The notes beneath the pieces were generated by a model that did no database searches, was not told where the DNA came from, and saw only the letters and a list, made by a program, of their open reading frames with translations. DNA of 64,000 nt from Cladorrhinum sp. PSN259 (Eukaryota; Ascomycota; Sordariomycetes; Sordariales; Podosporaceae). Position numbers and translations under genes: made by a program. The stretch spans positions 186,001 through 250,000 of the forward strand of contig MU867094.1 of the NCBI GenBank assembly GCA_033725935.1, read 5' to 3'. Below are positions 11,421-23,541 of this stretch, piece after piece. Every line of letters starts with the position of its first letter. Within the stretch, counting starts at the first letter, position 1.

Positions 11421-13041
11421 GATGATGTATGCATCTGAAAAAGGCTCCAAGTTGTAATCCGTCCTGTGCTGCTTTCCGCATGTGGTACATGTACACTGAC
11501 TGGATGGGGAAAAAAGACACGGTAACAATGTTGGCTTATGACTTTTGTGGCTTGCTCGTACATACAGAAAACAGAGGGGGAGGAGTGTATGATTGTGGTT
11601 CCCGCTAAAGCAAGGCACACACACACTCGAGCTTTGAACGCAACAGCATGTTACCCTACAACAGCCAGCCAGTAGACAGTGGGCGAAGGGGGAGGGGGGG
11701 ACAGCTGAGGTCACCTTTTTCTTTTCTCCTTTGACGGGGAAGAGAAAAGACATTTGGTACACTAGATTTCTTTTGAAAGATGAAAATGCTACGCTCGCAC
11801 GCAAGCACAGGTAGGTAGTGTAGCAATCTGAAAGCAGGTCCGGATGGATATGGTTTAGCAATGGAACTAAACTGGATACGTTGGGGGAAGGGACATTCCC
11901 GGCGACAGAATCTGGACAGATCAGGTAGTGATTCATCATATTCTTACCTTTTCCCCTATCTCCCCTTTTTCTTGACCTCTCGATCTGTGGGAAAAGCTTT
12001 TCCACCAACATATCGAGAGCTTCTGAGAAAACTCTCTGCAGGGTCAGCAGTTACTGTCCCCCCTTTCTCTGCTTAATACTTGATTTTCTGGTAGAGAAGC
12101 AAGGCAAAGGAGGCACGTACCGGTCGTAAAGACCTCCTCTCTACTTACCTGCTGGTGGTATCTGTGTGGATACTCGCAGCACATGTGAAAGAGAAAAGAA
12201 AAATGAATCACACCTCGCCATTCCGTTCTTACCTCACCCTATCCATGCCATCCATACGTACCCCTGATCTACGGATACACTACTCGGAGATATATCTGCC
12301 ACCTTGTGATCGTGCGTACTGAACACACACAGAAAGGGAAAGGGGAAGGGATAAAAGGGAGGCCCAGAAATCATTTCGCAGTGGTAGTATTGGCGAGGTG
12401 ACATCCCTTCGATTCACACTCTGCCTTCTTACCCTTTTGCTCCATGCCGACTTTTATTCCCCGCCAGCCGCCACCGCCGCCGCCGCCGCCCGTCCATCCT
12501 ACCAGACTTTGCTCTCGGGCTTCCCCCCCTCTCCTAAATATGCTCCCCTGCTTATCGCTTGTTTGCTTTCTTGGTACCCTTGAAGAGAGTAGAGATGCCG
12601 AGTTAGCTATGTACGTAAGCGGGCATGTGGACGATCCGAGGTGCAGACGGCTGAATAGAAAATCGTATGTATGTCTGCAAGTCTGCAAGTCTGCATGTAC
12701 AGACGAAATGACGGAGAGGGAAGTGGTGGTATGTCCGTGACAGTCCGAATCTCCAGCTCTGGTCGATCAGTCGCTACAAACCTTGGTGTATCCTGAGAGT
12801 TGCCGAGTTGTGATATCTCAGCCGGCAGAAATATTGACCTGTCAAACGCAATGATTTGTCACGGTCGAACCATTCAAAGTTCTAAGCTGGGAAGTCCAAA
12901 AGCTTGGAGGGGACTTCGACAGGCCGGGATATCTTGTTGAGAAGTTACTGGCCACCCAGCGGATCACACCGGAAATCTGAGTGAAATATGAGTGGCTGGC
13001 TGCGTTGCCTTCCACTGGTCGATCAGTACAACACAAGAGCT

Positions 13042-13062
13042 GGTGGTGGTGGTGGTGGTGGT
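13042..13062. repeat. (GGT)7 microsatellite
   Basis: Seven perfect GGT units in non-coding sequence of the region upstream of vib-1. Confidence 0.85.
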
Positions 13063-15071
13063 CAATGGACAGGAAGGGAACTGATAGCCCATCGGCAATC
13101 ACACGTGGAAGCCTGCATGTGCAGTACCTCCCTCTCAGCATGATCCTCCAAGACTGGTTGCCCAATTTTCTCTCATCTTTCTTCTCAGCTGTCTCCCCCG
13201 GTTCCCAGTTCTTTCCTCCATCCTCATTATCCATGCGAATACGGAGGACAATTGTTCGGGGAATTTTCTGCCTACAAGACCGGCCGACGTGCCGACTTCC
13301 TTTCCCCCTTGGGGTCTTGTGAAGCCCCCAGGTAACATCTCCGACCCCTTTTGGTCTTCCATGGAACGCCACTTCCACCCATTCTGGGGTAAAGAGGTGG
13401 GAGGGGGAGTGGAGGAGATTGACAGCCTGCCATCCAACGGGTCCTCGCTCGTCCGCATTCCCCTGTACGTAGCAGTTTAATCTGAATAGATACCGAACTT
13501 TGCAGGTTCCCTTCCCTCACCCCCTCGCCAGCTTTGATGATGGTTCATGATGCCATCGTCTTTTGCCATGTGAGTTGTTGTATACAGACAGCAGTACGTT
13601 GTCAGAAGGAACTGAGGGTACAACCTCCGGATCCCAAACAAAAATTGATTGTGCATCTCGCTCGCGTATTCCCTCTCTTGCTTATCCTTGCCTTGATCCC
13701 CGCTTCCTGCTCTTCTTAGGAGCCGGTCCTCTTGTTCCCTGGCTCTCGGAAGAATGGCAAATGAAGACGGAAAAGAGTCAAGGAGGCGGATGAGACCATG
13801 ATCTGAGATTGCATCTGCATGCGACCGTATGTCTGTACCCTTCTTGTTCTTTCAAGTCGTCATGCTTGCTTATCCATCTGTGACAATGGAGCGGCAAAGA
13901 GTGACTAGAAAAGACCAGAAAAAATCGAACCAGATCAGGGCCCAGCCTCGAGTCCAGACATTTCCTGAGAGCACCCCCTAGTCTCAGCAACGTCCCTCCA
14001 TCCATTCTCGTGTTCTCGACATCTTGGCCCAAACCAAGTTTGGCGTGTGATCTCACCCTTCTTTCCTTTTTGTCGGTGTGCCCAAGCCTGTACCTTGCTT
14101 TGGCTTGTTGATGCTTCCAGATGTGGCCGACGACACCACCTCAGGCCAAAGGGGCAGGGATGATGTCTTTTCGGTACTTGTTTCCGCAAGCGCCTTGAGC
14201 GCGTCCAGGGGGCCCCTGTTGTAGAGGAATCCGCTCGTCATTTTCTCCTCTTGTCTTTTGTTTTCTTTGCTTGGTCGTTTATGGGGTTCGGAGACCGGAT
14301 GACCTGGAACAAGGCTAGAACGAGACGAAGCTATCGACACTCGCACGGAGATTAGGACACGTGCATTGAATTAGCTCCTATTGTCCAATATGCCTTGTTA
14401 GCTTCGACTCTGATAAAAAGACCGGCCTTCCTGGGCGACAGGACGCAACCAGAGTGGAGTGCGCCTCGACGCTTTCGGCCATCGCTTGCGTTGCAACGTC
14501 GCCCCGGCCAGGGGGGAAGGGGAGAGCCAGAAGCCATTCATCTTGGCGTGGGTTTTATTGCCCACCACGCCTCCGCAAAGGGGAAAGAGGGGGGAGGGGG
14601 TACAATAAGGGTTAGAGGGCACCGTTGCGTTCACAGTCCGGAAGCAAGCCGATGGCGAAGGCGTTAGTGTTGGAGACCGTTGTTTTTGTCCATCACCACG
14701 AGCGTTTCGACTGTTTCAACCTCCCCTATGCAACGGTCATCGCCCGGACGAAACACATAAACATGAGTTTGTGGGGTGTTCCTTTCATGGTTTCCATCTT
14801 TGCATCGCGAGATCTCATTCGATGCTCCTGATAGCTTCCCCCCTGCTCGTGATGGCAGTGTTCCAACAGGAGCGGGAAGATCGCAGAGCTTGGAGTCATA
14901 TCTCACATTGGCACCCATTGACACCCATTGAGACCTATTGGGGCCGTATATGGGCTCAGATGCCCAGCCTGTCTTTCAGAGCCCAAACCCTACAGCTAGG
15001 TAGGAAATATGGAAACGATGCAAATTAAAAAAGACCGTCTGTGGGTAAGAATGATAAGCAGTGCCCGTTCT

Positions 15072-15072
15072 G

Positions 15073-15103
<31 letters not shown>

Positions 15104-15275
15104 GGGCGGGGGCGGGGGGGGCGGGGGGGGGGGGGGGGGCGGGGCGGNNNNNNNNNNGTCACCCCCCAAACCCAACCTAGACCTATGAAATATCAAAACT
15201 AAACAAAATAAAATTCTCGGTACGTGGTTAACATGCCCCCGCCCCCCCCCCCCCTCGCCCCCCCCCCCCCCCCCC
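15072..15275. other. Scaffold gap flanked by poly-G and poly-C tracts
   Basis: A run of 30 G starts at 15072 and G-rich sequence continues to 15147. Ten N follow (15148-15157), then 77 bases of ordinary sequence, then a C-rich block (15235-15275). The N run shows that two contigs were joined here, so the true length is unknown. A G-block on the left and a C-block on the right is also what poly-G read ends from two-colour sequencing would leave on both sides of a gap, so the tracts themselves may be partly artificial. Confidence 0.85.
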
Positions 15276-18200
15276 TTTCCCCAACTCAGGGTCGTGGCTC
15301 ATCTGCTTTGGCATGGCATACCAGTGGCTTGCTGTCGACTGTCACATTGATATTCTGGCAGCTGCGTGAGACCTATCGCATAAAATATTTGATGAATCTC
15401 TTGCCAATGCAGAACCATGGCCTACTAGGCAGGTCGGTACGTTGTCATCTCCTGCACGGCATCGACTATCCACCATCGAGCCATGGACCTTCGGAGCGCC
15501 CAGCTTGGGGCCTCTCAAGCCCTGCGAAGCCAGTTCCCCAAAAGGCTTAAGCTGGGGAGCCAGTGTGGAACTCTGAACAAGGGCCACCGCGGACGTTTTG
15601 CGACGCTTTCGGGATCACGGCAAACCAGGGCCTGACGAGCTTGTCAGGGCCAAAATCTGACGAGACGGCCGTCGCGTAGGGCCCTTTCTCATTGTTAGTG
15701 TTTTAGTGCAAGTAGTGGATAATCTCGTAACTTTTTGGTTGGTTGGCTATTGATGACTGGGGTGGCTGCGAAGCTTGTGCAATGACGCCCAAGATTATCA
15801 ACAGAATAACGGTTGAGACTCAGACGAGGCGTCAAGAATCCAATCATCCAAGACATGGCGCCCTCGGCAGCATGCACAGTAGTAGAAAAAGGGGGTCTGT
15901 AATCGGTGTCTTGAGGCACAGAGACGCACCGCATACTCCGTACATGGATGACCTCGCGCATCACCATGATTGCATTGGCGGAGAACAAGAGAGATGGGAT
16001 GTGGGAGGGAAGCATGGTGACATGGGAATCGAGTACCTATGCGCCACGCCACGATAAACGCAGCCGCACCTTGTTTCTTAGCTGCTCAATCAGTCATGGT
16101 GATTGGTTGGGAAATTAGCAATGCCCTTCAAATCGGCCCTTCCAGGCTAAAATCATCAGCTCTGCAATAACGGCGCCCCTCTTGGACGGCCTGCGGCACA
16201 CACCCCCGGATTCGACTGATGAGCAGGGTGCCATCCCGTGAGGGAGTTTTGCATGGCCCTGAGCTCGAGGTTGCAAGTGTATGTACCCAACTGCTCGCCA
16301 AACAATCACAGGAGCGGGAGATGCACCGTCAGCACCGAGATGCCGTCGACACCCTCCATCATAGCATCGCATCGTCCCGTACGTCTCGTCTCCCAGAAGC
16401 CTGGATGCTGCGACTGCAACCGACTCTTAGAGATTCTCAGTTGTCGTCGGAATCAGGCAGGGTCATGGAGTGTTTAGTTGATCCCTGGCAGAGACATTGG
16501 AGGGATGACTGACGCAGGCCCATGTGTCCCTGGCCGATCATTGACCACTTCAGACGAACTCACGGCGCCCTATGCCTCACTCGACTGGACAAGCCTCCTG
16601 CCGGCTCGTGGGAGGGGTGCGCCCGAGCGCCAGGGCGGGCTCTCATTGCGGGGTACAGACGCATATCACCTTGAATCCGTGGTCGGGGGTTTCCATCAAA
16701 GACATCAGACCCGGTGCTTCATGTGTCGTGCGAGTCGATATTAATAATAACCTTTCTAGAATGCTTCTGTTATTTCTCCGCGACAATCGAGAAACACGCT
16801 TCTTCCATGATCGACGGCATGAATCGTGGCAATGTGTAGCATGTAGATTGATTCCGGGGTCTCGTCTCGAACGCTGCCTGCTAAGTGCTTGGGTGCTGTG
16901 GATAGGGCTGCAGCGAATTCAGCTATATGCCTCAGCCAGAAACAAACGTGGCGCGGGCCAATATCGAGTGTTTCTTTACTTAGAAAACGGCAATATATCT
17001 TCGCACCCTTCCGAGCGGGTTATCTAAATCGCTGTAAGCAATTTGGCGTTCCAGGTTGAGAGGAAACCCGGGAGACATCAGAAAGGTGGGGTGGTCGCCA
17101 TGGATGATGCAGAAAGGGGGTGCGACTATAGCCAAGATTTGATGACGTTCATGGGCGGCAGGCAAGTTCATATGGCGAGTAAGCATACAGAGTGATAGAG
17201 AAGTGACCAACAACAACCCGATGCTAGTGGCGTCAAGATGCTCGGGATTTCGGTGTAATGTTAAATAATCTCTATTGTGTCGAGACCACAGAAAGGGCAT
17301 CCATGACCATGCACATGCATTACGTACTGGGCAGCAACCTTTGAGTAAAACCAATACCTGAAGAAAAAGTAAGAGAAAAGCCATTGTGAGAATCGCTTGT
17401 GTGACACCTCCTTTCACGCTAGTTATGGCACTGCATGATGATTCAGCGATGACAACGGGCCAGGCCGCCAAACGGCGCTCTTCCCCCCTCGCCACTGGAA
17501 ATGGCCGCAGGAGAAGTGGTTCCTCAATCGAGAGTATTGTCTTCTCTGCGCGGATCTCTGGATCTTCATTCGATGGCATGTTTCCTCGGCCGGAGTCAGC
17601 TCCTGAAAAGGGTCTAGGGTCGAGAGATTTGCTGCTGCAGTCTGCACAACCCAACCGCCTCGGCCAGTCACCATGCTTCATCTTGATTTGACAGCCTGAC
17701 TGCCGTTAGCGAGGGAACTCTTTCCCGACTCAACTGGCACAACTTCACTATCTTCTTGGTGGGAAGATGGAGACGACAGGACCTTAGAGCAGGACCGAAC
17801 GGCTCGGCAACCACCGGGACCGAGTCCTTGATCAAGCTCAGCCGTACCAAGTCAGAAAGAAAAAAAAAACCATGAAAGTTCCGGGCATTCTGAAATCTTG
17901 CTTGTCCCTTCTGGACGGCATATCCACCATTGGCTGGAGGGCGGGGTGAAAGCTTGGTCGATCGGTCGAGCTGAAGACTGGACGACAGAGAGGGTGTGTG
18001 GGGTTGGGGATCGAACTGCCAGTGGCAGGCCGAGAGTTGACAGCCGGGGAGCAGAGCGACAGCAACATCGTTCCACGGTTGCAGGGCAGTGCCGGGACCA
18101 GGTGTCATTGCTTGCCCAAGTCCCGACGGGAGTCGTGAACATGGCTTGGATGGTTGCACCAGGTCGATATCCGTCCGGGGTTGCGACTGTGTCTCGATGC

Positions 18201-21200
18201 TGGGCTCCCCAGATAATAACCCAAAGTGGACATCACAAAATGGGTGATAATAGTGTACAACCGTGATATAATCGCATACATGCATATATATATTGTGTGT
18301 GATGGAGATTCACGCGGTGCGGCGTCTTTTGCGTTGGGAAAAAGGACGACGGAACCGGGATACCAAGGTTCTCGATGCCATTGTCACTATATTAGCCACC
18401 ACATATAGCCTTAAGCCGCCCCCTAATAATGAAGGGTGTAGGTGGTAATTTCGGTCTGCAGCTCGAAGCTATTATTGACAGAAGTGCAAGTGACCATTGG
18501 GGGCGCGCTGAAATGCCAGTCAAGATGGGAAACCAGAAGTCGGTAACTTGTTCGTCCGGACAGGATACACATCAGCCTCGAGGTTATCACTCAGACCGCC
18601 GCACAGAATAATGAAGTTTCGGGATGCTGGCCTTGGTGGTGTTGGTGTTCGGCACTTTCTTGGATGGCCTGAGCAAGATGAGAAAACCCCCATGCTCGCA
18701 CTCGCACTCGTCAAGACTTGGCGGCTTGTTGGCTCCGTTCCCCGCTTGAATGGCCGTTTTCAATCCACAACTGCCAACAGTGGGCAGCAAGGGTGCTAGT
18801 GTGGTCTCCTTGATCCCGAAAACCCTAGTGCCGCTTCATGATGCTGACCGGCCGAGAGAAAGTGCCTGTCAGTGCCTGTGAAAGCAATGGATCCCGCTCC
18901 TTCACCCCATACAGTGGACTCTTTCCAGGAACTCACCTTGGATGTTTGTCATGGGAACATCTTGGCGAAAATGTATCAATTAAGCGGTGACTGACGGAAG
19001 TGTGGCAATGCCCCTGCAATTCCTTTGCTCTTCTACACGCACGAGCTGGAGCTGGCTGCCCAGCTTGCTGCCATTTCGTACGAGATGTCGTTGTCTTCAA
19101 GGCGGTCGTTGTCAACATTGGCGATGCGGAACACAACTATGTAGTTGCTAGTGTAGTAGATGTTGCATTCGAGCCCCAAGGTAGCTTCTGCTGGGCAGAT
19201 CTGGCAAAAATTCGCCGTTGGTCCCTGGCTTGCCCCGATGCAATCGTGATTGTAACGTTCGCCAATGCATGGAGGGTGGGCGCAGTTGCAACCGACAAGC
19301 CACCGGCACTGACCAGGGGGGTTTAGTGGCCCAGGAGATGGGGGAAACTGTCTGGCCGTTATTTTTTTTGGAGCAGATGTGACCACAGGGAAAAAGGGAG
19401 AGAGAAAGAAAAAAAAGTTAAAATCCTGCGGGCGTTGGCTGGCAAGTGACAGGAACTTGGAGACAAGCTTGATGAAGAGACACCACACCCGTTCGGCCAA
19501 TTCCCCCACCATCATCTCACTTTAGCGCCTTAGCTAGGATAACGCCGGCAGGACCTCCGGACAAGGATGGTGACATGTCTCCATCTCCACGTCTCGAAGG
19601 AGCGCCCAGGGCAGCTGTCCACTCATTCACCCCTCTCCCGCCAGGCCGACAACGGCCAACGGCGGTCCGCGGAACGGGCGGTCGTGGCGCACATGGCGGA
19701 TTCCTTTTTTCCAATAAGTGACGAGTCGAGGAATTGTCAAGGAAGGTTTTGTGAACTCGGGTTCGGATTCAACACGAGGGCTGATAATGGCATCATGCAC
19801 GCAGCGGGCAGGGCAGGAGAATTTCTACGAAACCTTTCCCGTCATCAGGCAGCGGTGTTGGATCCGCTCAATTGTTTCGGTCAGGTTCCAAGGTTCCAGG
19901 TCAGGTTGACTTTTTACTTTTGGCCGTCGAGGTCGTTCTTGCAGTGTGCTTCAATGTGGGCTTCCAGAGGAGCTGTGAGGGAAAGAGCGGCAGCTACGGC
20001 AGTCGTGATTTCTGGTCCCATCCATCCATGTACCTCCCCCTCCTCAGATTCTTTTTTAGAAACACCAACCATACCAAGTACACACCAAGTGACACCACTC
20101 GCCTGCCAGACAAGACCCCAAACCCACCCCGGCGACGGCACGCCAGTATGTATGCAGTTGATTCTCCCTTTGATCTTTGCATCCCCCAGTTTGCGCAATG
20201 CAATTTAAAATACATTAAATTCACACCTCAATGCTGCACATGTGGCTTCGGGATACCAGCCTGCGACCGAAAGCGATCAGATTCTGCTGCTCAGCACACT
20301 ACCATTATCCATCAGCTCTGAGCAGCGGGTGTCGTATTGCAGACAATCCAGACATTTGCAGATAATAACGATTTCGCTAACAGCTCGCTACTTGAACCGC
20401 ATCCAATGTTTTGTTCAAAACCCACGTGTAATCGGTCGAGGGAAGCATCGCGGGCTTGTCTAGTTCCACGGCGCGGATCGAGATAGCGCGAGGCACCACA
20501 CCCCTCTGCCGCACTCCCTGCCACGACAGCGAGCTGCTGCTTGCCTGCACCTCCTCATATTTCGCTGCATGCACGATACAGCACTATGAAGCAGCAGCAG
20601 GTAGACTGATGAGCGCACGCGAATTGAGAGCGCCGTCAGTTCCGCCCATCTGATCCAATCACAGCCAGGGTCCTGCTGCCATGCATCGATCCCAGCCACG
20701 GGCTGCATCTCCTGCATCTTCTTCCAGTTTGTGGCGTGACCAAAGACGGAGACCCGGAGACGCTTCCTACCACGCAGCAAATATTGGAAAATCGACCTAG
20801 ACACCACCATGGAAACCAGCTCGCTCACCGGCAGTGTATTGTAGCCGATCTCTCCGCTGCCCTTGAAAGAGAGGCGTCTACAGGCCGGTGCGCGCTAGCA
20901 TCAAGGCGGGGTCCTTTCTTGCCGTCTACGTGCAGGTATCGAGCAGGTATCGAGATGCAGTGTCACCACACTTCAACCACATCTCTCCCGCACACGGCTT
21001 CTCAAGTGCAAGTGGCAGCCGATTCAAGGTCGATTTTGTGTCGCCGTGGCCTTTGCGCCCGAGCTGGGGTGATGGGAAGCTCGGAGTCATGGCGCCAGCG
21101 GCCCCAGGCACCAAATTCCCTTTCGGGAATGTCGTCAAGCGGCGCCGTTTTCCTACTTCCGCATTTCTGGCTACTGCGATGGAGTCTTTCCGGATCCTGA

Positions 21201-22565
21201 AGCGCCTCTTCCCTGTCTTGCACTACTACTAGATCGGGCTATGGATAACCGGTGCTGCGAGTGAAGGGGAGAGGGAGGGGGTTTTCCCAATTGCCGCTGA
21301 CTGATGATGTGAAAATCCCTTTGGCCCAACAGCCAGACACAGTGCCAGACTGTGAGTGCGTGCTGGTCACCATAGGGCCAGAAGTTGAGATCATCAAGGC
21401 GGTACAAAGTCCACTGATTCATCAACCATGGATTATCTGCTCCCTACTTACGAATGATGAAGCAGCACAGCCATTATACCTGATAATTGCATTTTCAGCA
21501 AACGGGCTCTCACACACACCAAGTCGGATGTGACACCTCCTATTTGATATCCATCATGTTTCCCGCTGTCTCCAGGATTTGCACGCATAGCATGTGCATA
21601 CGAGAGCAGGTCAGACGGGTTCAGTTCTGTCGATGATCGCCTGTGCGTCCTTCCCACCTGAGAAACAGAAACACTCAGAAACAACAAGACAAGCAGCGCT
21701 TGATGTGGGCTTGCCTCGGCCCACTGCGGGCCCAGCTAGGGACCTTTCCTGTCTGCTCCCCATCTTCATCCTTCGGAGCAGTCTGGCCTTCGCACCCGTC
21801 ACGGCCGAGATGATTTGGCAGCAATGCGATATCCATAGGCACCATACAGCTTTGGCGGTTACTCTTGTTGCTGGTGATTTCGTTTAAGATTTCTGCCAAT
21901 TGTGAGGTTCCAAAGGCGCCCACAACGGAAGCCAAGTGGTATATAACAGCTCTGATATTACATCTGAACGTGCCTCTTTTCGGCGGGCAGCGTTGAAAGC
22001 GGTGCAAGTGCGCCGCGTGCGCCAGGAGGGGGAGGGGGGATAGCAGACAGGGGTGTGTAATTGTCCCTCCAGCCGAGCTTACTAGGGTCCGCTAGGGTTT
22101 CGCTGTTTTGCTGCTGGCTTGTCACTTTGTCTCCGTTCTCAACCCCGGTCGACAGCAATCTCGTGAACCGATTTCTACCCCCCCTCGACACCTAAACGCC
22201 ATCCCCTTTGTGAGCGTTCGAAAAAGGGCCTTTGCCTGCGCGTTTATCACCCAACGGTTTTCTAGAAAATTGCGGGTCGCTGGCTCTGCCCAGAGTCGTC
22301 GGAGGATTCTTGTTCTAATCAGATGCCCCTGTTCGCTCGGCCGACAAGGAAGTCGAACCGGGGGCGCTGATTCCTTGACCCTGGATTGGACGGAGGACGG
22401 CCGAGAGGGGCTTGCCGTTCTGTCCGCTCCTCCCCTCTGATCGCTTGGCTTGGCCAGATGTGCCCCCCCGTGTATCCATTCAGACCCCATGTCCTCTTCC
22501 CCCCAAGCCGCTCGACTCTTGGACTGGCGTGCTGCTTGCCCACGGGCCACCCATCCCCATAGGTG

Positions 22566-22589
22566 AAAAAAAAAAAAAAAAAAAAAAAA
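22566..22589. repeat. Poly-A tract, 24 bases
   Basis: Uninterrupted run of 24 A about 950 bases upstream of the vib-1 start codon, in non-coding sequence. No target-site duplication or element body is visible beside it. Confidence 0.85.
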
Positions 22590-23541
22590 GACGTTGTGCG
22601 TCAATGGCGTTTGGAGGGTTACTACTGAAAATGTTTCCCTTCCCGCTCGGCAGAGAGATCTTGCAGGGCAGGGGACCCGTTACTCAAAACAGGACTCACC
22701 TCACAGTATCCCACTTCGTTCTCTCCCAAGTATCTATCTCTCCTCCAATACACATCCTTTGCCTTCAAGCTCGAGTGGGTATCTACGGCGTAAAGTCGGC
22801 CTGCGGAAACTGTTAATGCCCTCACGTTTCGGGCAGGTGGCCAAGATTAAAGGGAAACCGCCGTATGCTCCTTTTTCTATTTTTCTTCTTCTCTCTAAAA
22901 CGTTATACTCCACCTCGTTAGTTGCAGGATCCAGAGGACGCTTAGTACGGGGGTATCAGTATATGCATCAAGGGGTGGATATGAGAGCACATCCATGATC
23001 CATGAGCTTTGCTTGCCGGTGCCTTGTAACGATATCTTGCCCCATATCAACTAGCAGGGGCCTCGGGGTTGCCTGCCAGATCGCCCCGTTCCTCACCCTC
23101 CTTCCCAGTACGGTTGGAACGGTTTTTTTCCACGCCGGTCCTGCAGGTCGTGTTAAAACTGTTTCTCTACCATCCCCGTCCTTGAAAAATGCTAGGATAG
23201 CCTTGGCCTTGCCTCTTCTTGCCCTTGTCGCCCCCCGGGACAGTGCCGAGCTCATAAAACGGTCCCCAGCTCCTGATTGTATTGGCTTATACATATACAA
23301 GTACTACAACCCTGCCACGGGTTGTGTGATTCGATTCTTCCCATCGTTCCTTCGACCTCGAAACAAATATCTTTTCCTTTACAATCTGGTTCTCTGTTTC
23401 TCGGCCTTTCGTCGACAAGCTATCGAGATAGTGTTCAAGAGGACATCAGCAAAGCATTATCCTCGTTGAGGAAAGCTGGAAGTTCGCGAGTTTCTGTAGC
23501 GAAACTCTTGGACTGCCCGCGGGGAGAGGCAGGAGGATCCC

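Larger units (their letters stand above)
10330..23541. other. 13.2 kb region without a supported gene, upstream of vib-1
   Basis: No open frame in this stretch shows a domain, a coherent composition or splice sites that connect to a neighbour. The longest frames (about 233 codons on minus at 16980-17681, 213 on plus at 19567-20208) are overlapped by others and look random. Base composition is ordinary, with no AT-rich, TA-rich tracts of the kind left by RIP on transposons. It contains several short tandem repeats, a scaffold gap and many C/T-rich patches. It most likely combines the 3' UTR of the RBR gene, a very large regulatory region and leader for vib-1, and possibly non-coding transcripts. 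Confidence 0.5.

Noticed and set aside
16980..18285. Two adjacent minus-strand frames of 205 and 233 codons
   Set aside because: No domain, no coherent hydrophobic or coiled-coil pattern, overlapping frames in other phases, and no splice sites linking them to a gene.
19567..20321. Overlapping plus-strand frames of 213 and 149 codons
   Set aside because: Translations look random and share bases with equally long frames on the other strand.
22566..22589. Poly-A tract considered as the tail of a retroposed element
   Set aside because: No element body upstream and no flanking duplication could be seen.
10330..23541. Possible RIP-mutated transposon or dispersed 5S rRNA/tRNA genes in the large gene-free region
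   Set aside because: Composition is not AT/TA-rich, and no 5S core or convincing tRNA B-box with matching arms was found by eye.
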